From Bryobacterales bacterium (GTDB lineage Bacteria; Acidobacteriota; Terriglobia; Bryobacterales; Bryobacteraceae): a stretch of 64,000 bases of DNA. The notes under the pieces were generated by a model. The model saw nothing but the letters and a program-made list of their open reading frames with translations. It was not told the DNA's origin and did no database searches. Within the stretch, counting starts at the first letter, position 1, and every line of letters begins with the position of its first letter. The DNA lies in contig JAOAPR010000155.1 in NCBI GenBank assembly GCA_025463005.1, positions 1 through 64,000 of the forward strand, given 5' to 3'. A program made the position numbers and the translations under genes. Shown here piece by piece: positions 56,386 through 64,000 of the stretch.

Positions 56386-56391
56386 TATAGT
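56386..56391 (+). promoter_or_regulatory. Candidate -10 (TATAGT) 6 nt upstream of GTG, leaderless arrangement
   Basis: TATAGTgaacccGTG. Confidence 0.4.
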
Positions 56392-56397
56392 GAACCC

Positions 56398-57015
56398 GTG
56401 AACCCTTTGCGCTGGTTCTTTCTCGGGGTTTTCTCCGTGGGTGCAGTAGCGATCCTTATCGGCCTGGTCTTGATTCGCCAAGGCGAAGGATTCAGCGCAC
56501 GCGAGCAACCCACGGCCATGGAACGCTGGATCGCCCGGCAAGCCCGAGCCTTGGCGATGCCTGCGGAGGCGAAATCCAGGATGAACCCCATTCCTAACAG
56601 CCCTGAAGCGCTCGAAGAGGCTCGCGCGCATTGGTGCGACCATTGTTTCTCCTGCCACGCCAATGACGGCAGCGGAGATACGGTGATGGGAAAGCATCTG
56701 TATCCGCCGGCTCCCGATATGCGTCTGCCCACGACCCAGCAACTCACCGATGGAGAGCTGTTCTACATCATTCAGAACGGGATTCGCCTCACGGGAATGC
56801 CGGCCTGGGGAAGCGGATCTGCACACGACGAAGAGGACTCCTGGAAGCTGGTACACTTCATCCGGCATCTTCCGCAGATTACGCTGGAAGAAAAGAAGGC
56901 CATGGAGAAAATGAATCCAAAGAGTCCGGATGACCTTCGGGAAGAACAGGAAGAAGAAAGGTTTCTAAGAGGAGAAGAAAGTCATGATTCAACGCCGGAA
57001 CATCATCATCACTAG
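56398..57015 (+). CDS. Membrane-anchored monoheme c-type cytochrome
   Basis: N-terminal helix; CDHCFSCHANDGSGDTVMGKHLYPPAPDMRLPTTQQLTDGELFYIIQNGIRLTGMPAWG. Confidence 0.9.
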   Translation: MNPLRWFFLGVFSVGAVAILIGLVLIRQGEGFSAREQPTAMERWIARQARALAMPAEAKSRMNPIPNSPEALEEARAHWCDHCFSCHANDGSGDTVMGKHLYPPAPDMRLPTTQQLTDGELFYIIQNGIRLTGMPAWGSGSAHDEEDSWKLVHFIRHLPQITLEEKKAMEKMNPKSPDDLREEQEEERFLRGEESHDSTPEHHHH

Positions 57016-57337
57016 TTTGCTGACCCTGCTGCTGGCCTGCGCGGCGCAGATTTTCGCGCACGGCGGCTTCGAACACGTCACCGGAACGGTCGTGAAGCTG
57101 GAGAACAGCGTGTTGACGGTCAAGACCGACAAGGGAGACGTCGCGGTTCGAGTGGACTTTAAAACCGAGATCACCCGGAACAACAAACCTGCTCAATCGT
57201 CAGATTTGAAGCCGGGCGTTCGCGTAATTGTCGACGTCCCGGAGGACAGCAAGACCAAAGTCGCGCATTCCATCAAGCTCGGAACGGCTACCAATCTGGG
57301 AACTGCGCCAGCCGCCGCGCACGACGGTCACAAATAA
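56984..57337 (+). CDS. Secreted DUF5666-like small beta protein
   Basis: MIQRRNIIITSLLTLLLACAAQIFAHGGFEHVTGTVVKLENSVLTVKTDKGDVAVRVDFKTEITRNNKPAQSSDLKPGVRVIVDVP; RBS agaggagaaagtc. Confidence 0.65.
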   Translation: MIQRRNIIITSLLTLLLACAAQIFAHGGFEHVTGTVVKLENSVLTVKTDKGDVAVRVDFKTEITRNNKPAQSSDLKPGVRVIVDVPEDSKTKVAHSIKLGTATNLGTAPAAAHDGHK

Positions 57338-57342
57338 TCGCG

Positions 57343-58089
57343 TCAGCCGGTGTGCGCCGTAACGGAGGCCGAGTTACGGTAGGCCATGAGCACCTCCGCT
57401 ACGCTGCCGATCTTCACCACTCGGCCGTGATCCAGCCAGAGGCCGCGGTCGCACAGGCGTTCCAGAGTGTCGAGAGCATGCGACACGCACAGGATGGACT
57501 TGCCCGCGTGCCGGAATTCCATAATCTTCTCCACGCATTTGCTGAAGAAATCCTGATCTCCGACCCCCAGGACCTCGTCGATGATCAACAGCTCCGGGTC
57601 CACATTGATCGCCACCGAGAAGGCCAGACGCATGACCATGCCGGAGGAGTAGGTTCGCAGCGGCTCGTCGATGAACCCGCCCAGTTCGGAGAATTCCACG
57701 ATCTGGTCGAATCGTTCCCTCACCTGGCGGCGGGTCAGCCCCAACAGGCTGGCTTTAATGCGAAGGTTCTCGGCTCCGGTCAGGTCGGGATGGAAGCCCG
57801 ATCCGAGCTCGAGCAAGGCCTCCACGCGCCCGCCGATGCTGACACGTCCATCGCTTGGATCGCACAGGCTGGTGGCAATGTTGAGCAGAGTACTCTTCCC
57901 CGCGCCGTTGGAGCCGACCACGGCCATGCTCTCACCGTGTTCGAGCGTGAACGACACATCGCGGAGCGCGTAAAAGCGCTCGCGCGACTCCGGGCGCAAC
58001 ACGTGCTTTAGCCGGTCGCGCAGAAGCATCCGGCCGCCGTGCCGATAGAAGTACTTGGATACGCCCTGGAACTCTAAAACAGCCGTCAT
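57343..58089 (-). CDS. ABC transporter ATPase, polysaccharide/polyol-phosphate export type (Wzt/TagH-like)
   Basis: YALRDVSFTLEHGESMAVVGSNGAGKSTLLNIATSLCDPSDGRVSIGGRVEALLELGSGFHPDLTGAENLRI...YSSGMVMRLAFSVAINVDPELLIIDEVLGVGD. Confidence 0.92.
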   Translation of the reverse strand: MTAVLEFQGVSKYFYRHGGRMLLRDRLKHVLRPESRERFYALRDVSFTLEHGESMAVVGSNGAGKSTLLNIATSLCDPSDGRVSIGGRVEALLELGSGFHPDLTGAENLRIKASLLGLTRRQVRERFDQIVEFSELGGFIDEPLRTYSSGMVMRLAFSVAINVDPELLIIDEVLGVGDQDFFSKCVEKIMEFRHAGKSILCVSHALDTLERLCDRGLWLDHGRVVKIGSVAEVLMAYRNSASVTAHTG

Positions 58090-58242
58090 GAAGCTGCAAA
58101 ATCCAAGCCTTCATTGTAAGCGATCCGCTCGAAATCGCCTGTATTGTTGATGGCCTTCTCCGGACTCTTTCAGTGTTTGACTTCGCTCCTTCAGCGCGGT
58201 ACGATACCGGCGATGCAACGCTTAAAGGCAGAAGTGTGTGCT

Positions 58243-58632
58243 ATGAGAAGAGGATATCTGGGGGCAGCATTGGCCTGCATCGGCGTGCTATTTGTCGCAA
58301 CGCCCACTTGGGCCCATCATTCATTCGCAGCCGAATACGATTCGAACCAGCTGATCACGCTCACCGGCAAAATCACCAAAGTGGAGTGGACTAACCCCCA
58401 CATCTACATCCATATCGATGTTCCGGAGGGCGGCAAAGTCATCACCTGGGCGCTCGAAGGCTATCCGCCAAACACGCTCAAACGGACCGGATTTCCGCGC
58501 GACGTGTTGAAGGAAGGCGACACCATCACGATCACGGCCTATAAATCTAAAGACGGTTCGAATACCGGCGCCGGGCGCGAAGTCACTTTCCCCGATGGCA
58601 GCAAGAAGTTCGCTGGGCCCGTCGGCCGCTAA
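58243..58632 (+). CDS. DUF6152 family secreted protein (copy C)
   Basis: MRRGYLGAALACIGVLFVATPTWAHHSFAAEYDSNQLITLTGKITKVEWTNPHIYIHIDV. Confidence 0.8.
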   Translation: MRRGYLGAALACIGVLFVATPTWAHHSFAAEYDSNQLITLTGKITKVEWTNPHIYIHIDVPEGGKVITWALEGYPPNTLKRTGFPRDVLKEGDTITITAYKSKDGSNTGAGREVTFPDGSKKFAGPVGR

Positions 58633-58656
58633 GCCCTGCTCCCATCTGAGGTTTCC

Positions 58657-59505
58657 ATGACAAAATTCGCTAGTTCTTTCATAGCGGTTGCGGCCGCCAG
58701 CCTGCTGATTTCGCTCCCGGGTTTCGGGCAAGGCCAGGGAAAGGGCAAAGGGAAGGGCGCAGCTCCCAAGGGACCGACTGCCGTGGTTCACAAACCCATT
58801 CCGCGCATGCCGGACGGCAAACCGGACCTGAGCGGCACATGGCAGGGCGGCGGCGTGAGCATCACCGGCGAAGACGGCGCTCCCCCGCTGAATCCGCTTC
58901 CTCCGATCGATAACCATCCGGTCAACCGCCAGCCTCTGACCTATAAGCCTGAGTTCGACGCGGTTCGCAACGCCAAGAATTACACCACGCTCGACGATCC
59001 CACGCTGTACTGTCTGCTGCCCGGTATCCCGCGCATCGTGGGCATGCCCATGCCGATGGAGTTCGTCCAGACTCCCAAGATGATCGCGATCCTGTATGAA
59101 TCCTTCCGCGCCTGGCGCCGCATCCCGATCGGCGACACCCTCAAGCATCCGGATGACATCACGCCCACCTGGATGGGCGACTCAGTTGGGAAATGGGAAG
59201 GCGACACGTTGGTGGTGGACACCATCGGCTTCAACGATAAAACTTGGATTGCCGGCACCGGCACCACCCACACCGAGCGAATGCACGTGGTGGAGCGCTA
59301 CACGTTAAACGACGACGGCAGCATGAGTTGGGAAGCCAAGGTGGACGATCCAGGTGCGCTGGCAGCGCCGTATGTCACGGGCGGCGTGTTGCGGGCGCCT
59401 ATCGGCGTGCGGGTCGAGGAGTACGAGTGCATCGAGAATAATCCCGATCCCAGCCATATGAAGAAGGCCGCAGAGCTCGAAACCAAGGGTAAGGGGAAAC
59501 AGTAA
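58657..59505 (+). CDS. Secreted hypothetical protein of an acidobacterial family
   Basis: Signal peptide; GQGQGKGKGKGAAPKGP; IPRMPDGKPDLSGTWQGGG; WMGDSVGKWEGDTLVVDTIGFNDKTWIAGTGTTHTERMHVVERYTLNDDGSMSWEAKVDDPGAL. Confidence 0.75.
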   Translation: MTKFASSFIAVAAASLLISLPGFGQGQGKGKGKGAAPKGPTAVVHKPIPRMPDGKPDLSGTWQGGGVSITGEDGAPPLNPLPPIDNHPVNRQPLTYKPEFDAVRNAKNYTTLDDPTLYCLLPGIPRIVGMPMPMEFVQTPKMIAILYESFRAWRRIPIGDTLKHPDDITPTWMGDSVGKWEGDTLVVDTIGFNDKTWIAGTGTTHTERMHVVERYTLNDDGSMSWEAKVDDPGALAAPYVTGGVLRAPIGVRVEEYECIENNPDPSHMKKAAELETKGKGKQ

Positions 59506-60524
59506 TGCGCGCCAGCGTTGGGCTGGCCGCTGTACTTGTTCTCGCGAGCAGCGTGGCCGGCCAAGGCCGGGGAGGCCGAGGCAACGCAGCACCCCCGGCC
59601 CCGGGCCCGTGCGATCGTCCCTGTCTCGAAGGGTTCGTCAACCAATATCTGGATTCTCTGGTGGCGCACAACGCGTTCGGGCTTCCGCTCGCTCAGAAGG
59701 TCAGGTTCAGCGAGAATGACCAGCTTCTCGATCTTGGCGACGGGCTGTGGAACGTCACCACCGATCTGGGTACCTACAAGCTGTATGTGAGCGATCCTCA
59801 GAGCGGCCAGGTTGGCTTTTTCGGAACGGTCCGGGAGAACGGCAGGCCGACGGCGCTTGCTGTGCGGCTGAAAGTGGACAACCGCAAGATCAGCGAGATC
59901 GAGACACTGGTGTATCGAGCGAGCGCCGGTCCCCCTCCGGGCGGCCGCGGAGGGCGTAGCGGCGATGCGAAGGCTCCGCCTCCTCCACCACCTCCGCCGA
60001 CAGGCGCCGCCGCGCTGGAGGAAATGAAGGTGGATCCGGTATTCCTCGAGATCGTGCCAGCCGATCAGCGCGTTTCGCGCGAGGAACTGGTAAAACGCGC
60101 TAACACCTATTTCGACGCGATCGAGCAGGGAAACGCTCCCGCGGCCGCTTTCGACCCGCAATGCAATCGTGTCGATAACGGAGTGAAAGTAGCGCCCAAC
60201 TGCGCTGAACAGATCAATTCCAAGGTACTGAGCTACATCCAAACGGTCTATCCGCGCCGTCCTGTCGTCGTGGACGAGGAACGGCAACTGGTCTTCGGAT
60301 TTTTCATGTTCCAGCAGCCGGGCGACCTGCTTTCCGTAGAATCGCCGGGACGCGGAAACTACAAATTCCCGGATTCCGCCACCCAGCCGGGGTTTACCGA
60401 GGTCGCACAATTGTTCAGGATCAAAGACGGCAAGATTCGCAAAATGGAAGCGCTGACATTAGCCGTGCCATACGGCACACCGAACCCATTCTTTAACGAC
60501 GATTGGCGCCGGCCAAAGAAATAG
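59505..60524 (+). CDS. Secreted four-Cys tandem NTF2/SnoaL-like protein, paralog 3
   Basis: CDRPCLEGFVNQYLDSLVAHNAFGLPL; ELVKRANTYFDAIEQGN...CNRVDNG...CAEQINSKVLSYIQTVYPRRPVVVDEERQLVFGFFMF; starts on the stop codon of the preceding gene. Confidence 0.75.
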   Translation: MRASVGLAAVLVLASSVAGQGRGGRGNAAPPAPGPCDRPCLEGFVNQYLDSLVAHNAFGLPLAQKVRFSENDQLLDLGDGLWNVTTDLGTYKLYVSDPQSGQVGFFGTVRENGRPTALAVRLKVDNRKISEIETLVYRASAGPPPGGRGGRSGDAKAPPPPPPPPTGAAALEEMKVDPVFLEIVPADQRVSREELVKRANTYFDAIEQGNAPAAAFDPQCNRVDNGVKVAPNCAEQINSKVLSYIQTVYPRRPVVVDEERQLVFGFFMFQQPGDLLSVESPGRGNYKFPDSATQPGFTEVAQLFRIKDGKIRKMEALTLAVPYGTPNPFFNDDWRRPKK

Positions 60525-60531
60525 GAATCAC

Positions 60532-61440
60532 ATGCTGCGAAAACTCTTTCTTACCGGTTTAGCTGCGGTCGCAGCATTCGCGCAGGGGCGCGCCGGTCCT
60601 CAGGGACCCTGCGATCGTGCGTGTCTGGAAGGATTCGTCAACCAGTATCTGGAAGCACTGGTGGCGCACGATCCCACGCGTCTGCAAATGACTCCCGATG
60701 TCCGTTTCAGCGAGAACGACGTGCCGTTGAAGCCGGGCGAAGCCCTGTGGAAAACCGCCAGCGGCCTGGGCACCTACAAGCTGTACTTCGCCGACACTCA
60801 AACCGGCCAAGTGGGATTTTTCGGGACTATTCGCGAAAATGGCCGACCGGCATCGCTCGTACTGAGGTTAAAGGTCGAGAACCGCCGCATCAGCGAGATC
60901 GAAACTCTGGTTCTGCGCGGTGCGGGCGCCGCAACAAACATGGAACGCGCCGGCACCCCCGATCCAGTCTTGACCGAGACCGTTCCGGTAGCGGAGCGCC
61001 TTCCACGGACCAAGCTGATAGCCACCACGAATCTGTATTTCGAAGCGATCGAGCAGGGTAACGGCGGAGTCGCTCCCTTTCACAAGGAATGCAACCGGTT
61101 CGAGAACGGGACCCTGACGTCGGGACCGCAAGGCTGCTCAGCACAGCTCGATACGCACATCTTCGACTACATCCAGAAGATCTACCCGCGGCGTTTCGTG
61201 GTGGTGGACGAAGAGCGGCAACTGGCATTCGGATTCTTCATGTTTAACCACCCCGGCGATATCACCTGGATCAAGAACGCCGACGGCACCCGGCGGGAAA
61301 TGGGCGCCGCTGCTACGCGGCCGTTTAGCGTCGACGTCGCCGAGCTGTTCCGCATCAAGGACGGCCAGATCCGCAAGGTCGAAGCGCTGATGGTCAGCCT
61401 GCCCTACGGGCAGAAGAGCCCCTACGTTCCCCAGCAGTAG
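60532..61440 (+). CDS. Secreted four-Cys tandem NTF2/SnoaL-like protein, paralog 4
   Basis: CDRACLEGFVNQYLEALVAHDPTRLQM; TNLYFEAIEQGNGGVAPFHKECNRFENG; YIQKIYPRRFVVVDEERQLAFGFFMF. Confidence 0.75.
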   Translation: MLRKLFLTGLAAVAAFAQGRAGPQGPCDRACLEGFVNQYLEALVAHDPTRLQMTPDVRFSENDVPLKPGEALWKTASGLGTYKLYFADTQTGQVGFFGTIRENGRPASLVLRLKVENRRISEIETLVLRGAGAATNMERAGTPDPVLTETVPVAERLPRTKLIATTNLYFEAIEQGNGGVAPFHKECNRFENGTLTSGPQGCSAQLDTHIFDYIQKIYPRRFVVVDEERQLAFGFFMFNHPGDITWIKNADGTRREMGAAATRPFSVDVAELFRIKDGQIRKVEALMVSLPYGQKSPYVPQQ

Positions 61441-61555
61441 ATTCTTTCAGCACAACGTTTTAGGCCAGGATGAGACTCGGGACGAGAACGGCAAAATCCG
61501 GGCCTTACCGCATGCGGTCAGGCTGGGAATAACCCCAGGGGGCCGGAAAGTACGA

Positions 61556-61561
61556 TAGAAT
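61556..61561 (+). promoter_or_regulatory. Candidate -10 (TAGAAT) 6 nt upstream of GTG, leaderless arrangement
   Basis: TAGAATagactcGTG. Confidence 0.4.
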
Positions 61562-61567
61562 AGACTC

Positions 61568-61822
61568 GTGGCTCGTGGTTGGGAAAGTAAGTCGGTGCAA
61601 GAGCAGATCGCAGCGGCTCAAGCCCGCCATGGCCAAAGCATAGCCCGCCTGACACCTGAACAGATGGAGGTCGCGCGCAAGTGCGATGCCCTGCTGCTCC
61701 ACCGGACTCGCGTACTGCACGATCTGGAAAACTGCACCGATGAGCGCTACCGCAAAACTCTCGCGGAGGGACTCGCATACCTGGAATCCGCGCTAACTGA
61801 CCTCGGCTGGACCGCTTCCTAG
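61568..61822 (+). CDS. Small hypothetical protein
   Basis: GTG start; 84 aa, largely helical: VARGWESKSVQEQIAAAQARHGQSIARLTPEQMEVARKCDALLLHRTRVLHDLENCTDERYRKTLAEGLAYLESALTDLGW. Confidence 0.6.
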   Translation: MARGWESKSVQEQIAAAQARHGQSIARLTPEQMEVARKCDALLLHRTRVLHDLENCTDERYRKTLAEGLAYLESALTDLGWTAS

Positions 61823-63093
61823 GGCTTTTTCGCCCTTACTCCAAACAACGAGAGATCGATCGATTCCGCCATAGCCTTGTAACCGGCATCGTTGGGATGC
61901 AGGTGGTCCCGAATGTTGAAGGATGGCAGGAGTTGTCCAGGATGGTCGGGATCCCGCGTCACCTTGTCGAAATCGACTATGCCATCAAGCATATTCGTGG
62001 TACGAATCCACTGATTTACGGCGCTGCGGATTCCTTCTCCGGTTTCGCTGTAGTAGCCCGCGCCCTCATACGGCGTTAAGGTGGCTCCGATCACTTTGAT
62101 CCCGCGCATGTGCGCCCGTTCGATCATCTGCTGGTAAATGGCGATGATTTCCTCGGTCGTGACAGGACTGGCGCCTGCGCGGGCCGCTCCTCCGATATCG
62201 TTGATGGCTTCCATGAAGACCAGGTACTTGATTCCCGGCTGAGTCAGGACGTCCCGCTCAAAGCGCGCCAGCACACTCACGCCTGCTCCGTCGGTCAGGA
62301 CGCGGTTGCCCGAAATGCCCTGGTTGACCACGGCCAGACTGGTCACTCCAGCGTCATGCAGCCGTTTGGCGAGCACGCTCGGCCATGCGGCATTAGCGTC
62401 GTTGGTAGAGGTCGCGCCGTCAGTGATGGAGTCTCCGAAAGCCACAATGAGTCCCGTATCCGCGGGCGCCTGCACCTGGACGCTGGAGAGGTAATACCAC
62501 GAGTTGGTGGTCCGCGCGGCTGTGAAATCGGGGCTGCCGGTGAAATCGCCGTCGGACGACACATAGGTCGTATGCAGTCCCGTGGCGTGCTGCGTGGGCG
62601 GACCGGAGTCGCCCGGAATGTAGATGCTGACCACCAGGTCGCCGATGGCGGGCACCGCGAGCTCTACTGGATCGCTGATCATGGAAGCTCCGACGGGAAT
62701 GGTCACCGACGACAGGCCGCTAAAAGTCAGCGGGCGATCCGAGGCGGGGACGATAGCGGAATCGTGATCCCTCAGGGCAATGTGGGCCGCGCCAACCTTC
62801 AGCCGATCCGCGCCGAAAGTATTGGCAAGCTCCACGCGTACGCTGCGCCCGCCGATGCTGGTGTTCACCACCATGCGGATGGTCTGGTTGTTGAAACTTC
62901 TGAGCGGGGCCGGTCCAGGTTTTGCGGGAGCCGCAGCGGGAGCGCCGGCGACGACGGGTTTAGCCGGAGCGGCAGGTATGTTCGTCGCGATGGGCGACGC
63001 CGCCCAGGTGGCCACCCAGTGCTCCTGACCGAACGCAAGGCTTGCCGATACGAGCAACGTAATGGCATAAATCCGCAGAAGGCGTGTGTTCAT
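61819..63093 (-). CDS. Secreted SGNH/GDSL hydrolase
   Basis: Signal peptide MNTRLLRIYAITLLVSASLAFGQEHWVATWAASP; LIVAFGDSITDGATSTNDANAAWP; VVNQGISGNRVL; RDHLHPNDAGYKAMAE. ORF start trimmed from 63177. Confidence 0.93.
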   Translation of the reverse strand: MNTRLLRIYAITLLVSASLAFGQEHWVATWAASPIATNIPAAPAKPVVAGAPAAAPAKPGPAPLRSFNNQTIRMVVNTSIGGRSVRVELANTFGADRLKVGAAHIALRDHDSAIVPASDRPLTFSGLSSVTIPVGASMISDPVELAVPAIGDLVVSIYIPGDSGPPTQHATGLHTTYVSSDGDFTGSPDFTAARTTNSWYYLSSVQVQAPADTGLIVAFGDSITDGATSTNDANAAWPSVLAKRLHDAGVTSLAVVNQGISGNRVLTDGAGVSVLARFERDVLTQPGIKYLVFMEAINDIGGAARAGASPVTTEEIIAIYQQMIERAHMRGIKVIGATLTPYEGAGYYSETGEGIRSAVNQWIRTTNMLDGIVDFDKVTRDPDHPGQLLPSFNIRDHLHPNDAGYKAMAESIDLSLFGVRAKKP

Positions 63094-63107
63094 GGTTCGC
63101 TCCCGTC

Positions 63108-64000
63108 CTAGCTTCGCAGTATATCTGAACTCCCTCTTTTGAGGGGCCACAGGGCTTCCACTTGTTCTCCGCGGCACGCGTAAATGGTGTCGTAGAGATT
63201 CGCCGTCGGGTCGCAGTGTGGAGGAATGAATTCGAGGCGGGCGCCTAGCTTCGGAAGACCCTCCGCGAGGTCCACGTAGCCGAATTCGTCGCCGCCCCAG
63301 CGGTATTTTGAGCCGGGTAGATCGACTGCTTCAGGTCCGTAGCCCCGATCGGTCGCGAATGCTTTGAAGCCTGCATCCACCGTGACGAATCCTGGATGAT
63401 TTGCGCTGACGACCGTTGCCAGCACGGTGAGAGCGTGCTCGAAATCGAGGCCCTCGCGCCGATAGGCCAGGTCCATGAACACGTAGGATCCGGCCTGCAG
63501 CTCAGTGAGGTCCGGAACAGTGGTGTCGATCTCCCACGTTCCTGTGCTGCCTCCGGTGACGATTTCGGTCGAAAGTCCGCGGCGCAGCATGATGCCTAGA
63601 GCGCGCGAAGCAATTTGGAAAGATTCCTTTGACACACGCTTGCGATCTTCCAGTCCGCCGGCGTGCGATCCGAGCACGGAATATGCCTGCAGTCCGCGCA
63701 GCTCCAAATTGGCGGCCTGATCCACGGCTTCTGCGATTTCTGCGGCGTCCTCAGGGGATCGGGCCCCGGTACGATGATCGCCAACATCAAGGTCCACCAG
63801 GACATCCAGTATTCGATTGGCGGTTTGAGCGGCTTGGTCGTACCAGGCCACCTGTTGCAGATGGTCGACCACCACCATCGCTCCCGTTTCAACTATGCGC
63901 GCCATCTTCAGCGGATCGGCCACCGGGGAAGTCAGCAGCAAGCCGGGAATTTCGCCGGCGGCCATCAGCTCGGCTTCAGCGACCGTGGCCACGCATACTC
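63108..64000 (-). CDS. D-threonine aldolase / alanine racemase N-terminal-type PLP enzyme, partial (runs off window end)
   Basis: Frame reads VCVATVAEAELMAAGEIPGLLLTSPV from the window edge; VDLDVGDHRTG; VTGGSTGTWEI; LEFIPPHCDPTANLYDTIYACRGEQVEALWPL. Confidence 0.85.
   Translation of the reverse strand, partial: VCVATVAEAELMAAGEIPGLLLTSPVADPLKMARIVETGAMVVVDHLQQVAWYDQAAQTANRILDVLVDLDVGDHRTGARSPEDAAEIAEAVDQAANLELRGLQAYSVLGSHAGGLEDRKRVSKESFQIASRALGIMLRRGLSTEIVTGGSTGTWEIDTTVPDLTELQAGSYVFMDLAYRREGLDFEHALTVLATVVSANHPGFVTVDAGFKAFATDRGYGPEAVDLPGSKYRWGGDEFGYVDLAEGLPKLGARLEFIPPHCDPTANLYDTIYACRGEQVEALWPLKRGSSDILRS

Noticed and set aside
59980-60010. Polyproline tract in paralog 3 as a phase-variable repeat
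   Set aside because: Codons are mixed (cct/cca/ccg), so slippage of a simple nucleotide repeat is unlikely.
1-64000. tRNA, rRNA, CRISPR arrays, prophage or intact IS elements
   Set aside because: No cloverleaf, direct-repeat array, phage structural gene or full transposase was recognisable; spacers are mostly under 150 bp. A tRNAscan/Infernal run would be needed to exclude small RNAs formally.

Overview
This 64 kb, GC-rich window looks like chromosome from a soil Acidobacteriota, probably Solibacter/Bryobacter-like (inferred from gene content only). Nearly every base is assigned to a gene. The left end carries a translation operon read on the minus strand (rplM-rpsI / rpsB-tsf-pyrH-frr). It is followed by a formate dehydrogenase operon (fdsGBA-D), an aldehyde/formaldehyde dehydrogenase, and a long run of secreted or periplasmic proteins. 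These include PQQ beta-propeller dehydrogenases, c-type cytochromes, a cytochrome/copper-monooxygenase-like fusion, TAT-exported enzymes, a GMC oxidoreductase with its small subunit, cupins, DUF6152 proteins, an Oar-like TonB receptor and a dual HD-GYP/GGDEF protein. I see no rRNA, tRNA, CRISPR array, prophage or intact IS element. The most interesting items are: (i) a four-copy family of secreted, four-cysteine, apparently tandem-NTF2/SnoaL-like proteins in two gene pairs; (ii) three DUF6152 proteins, plus one similar protein, whose predicted mature N-terminus is histidine; (iii) GTAG-headed REP palindromes with a RAYT (Y1 transposase) remnant inside the ribosomal operon; (iv) two copies of an unnamed inverted-repeat element (GGGACTGCCT...GCTGGCTGTCCC); (v) a PQQ-dehydrogenase remnant that keeps only its two ends; (vi) a recurrent TANNNT-N6/7-start-codon arrangement suggesting leaderless mRNAs; (vii) four convergent gene pairs whose stop codons interlock in a 4-bp YTAR overlap. 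All family assignments come from reading motifs by eye. No database search was run.
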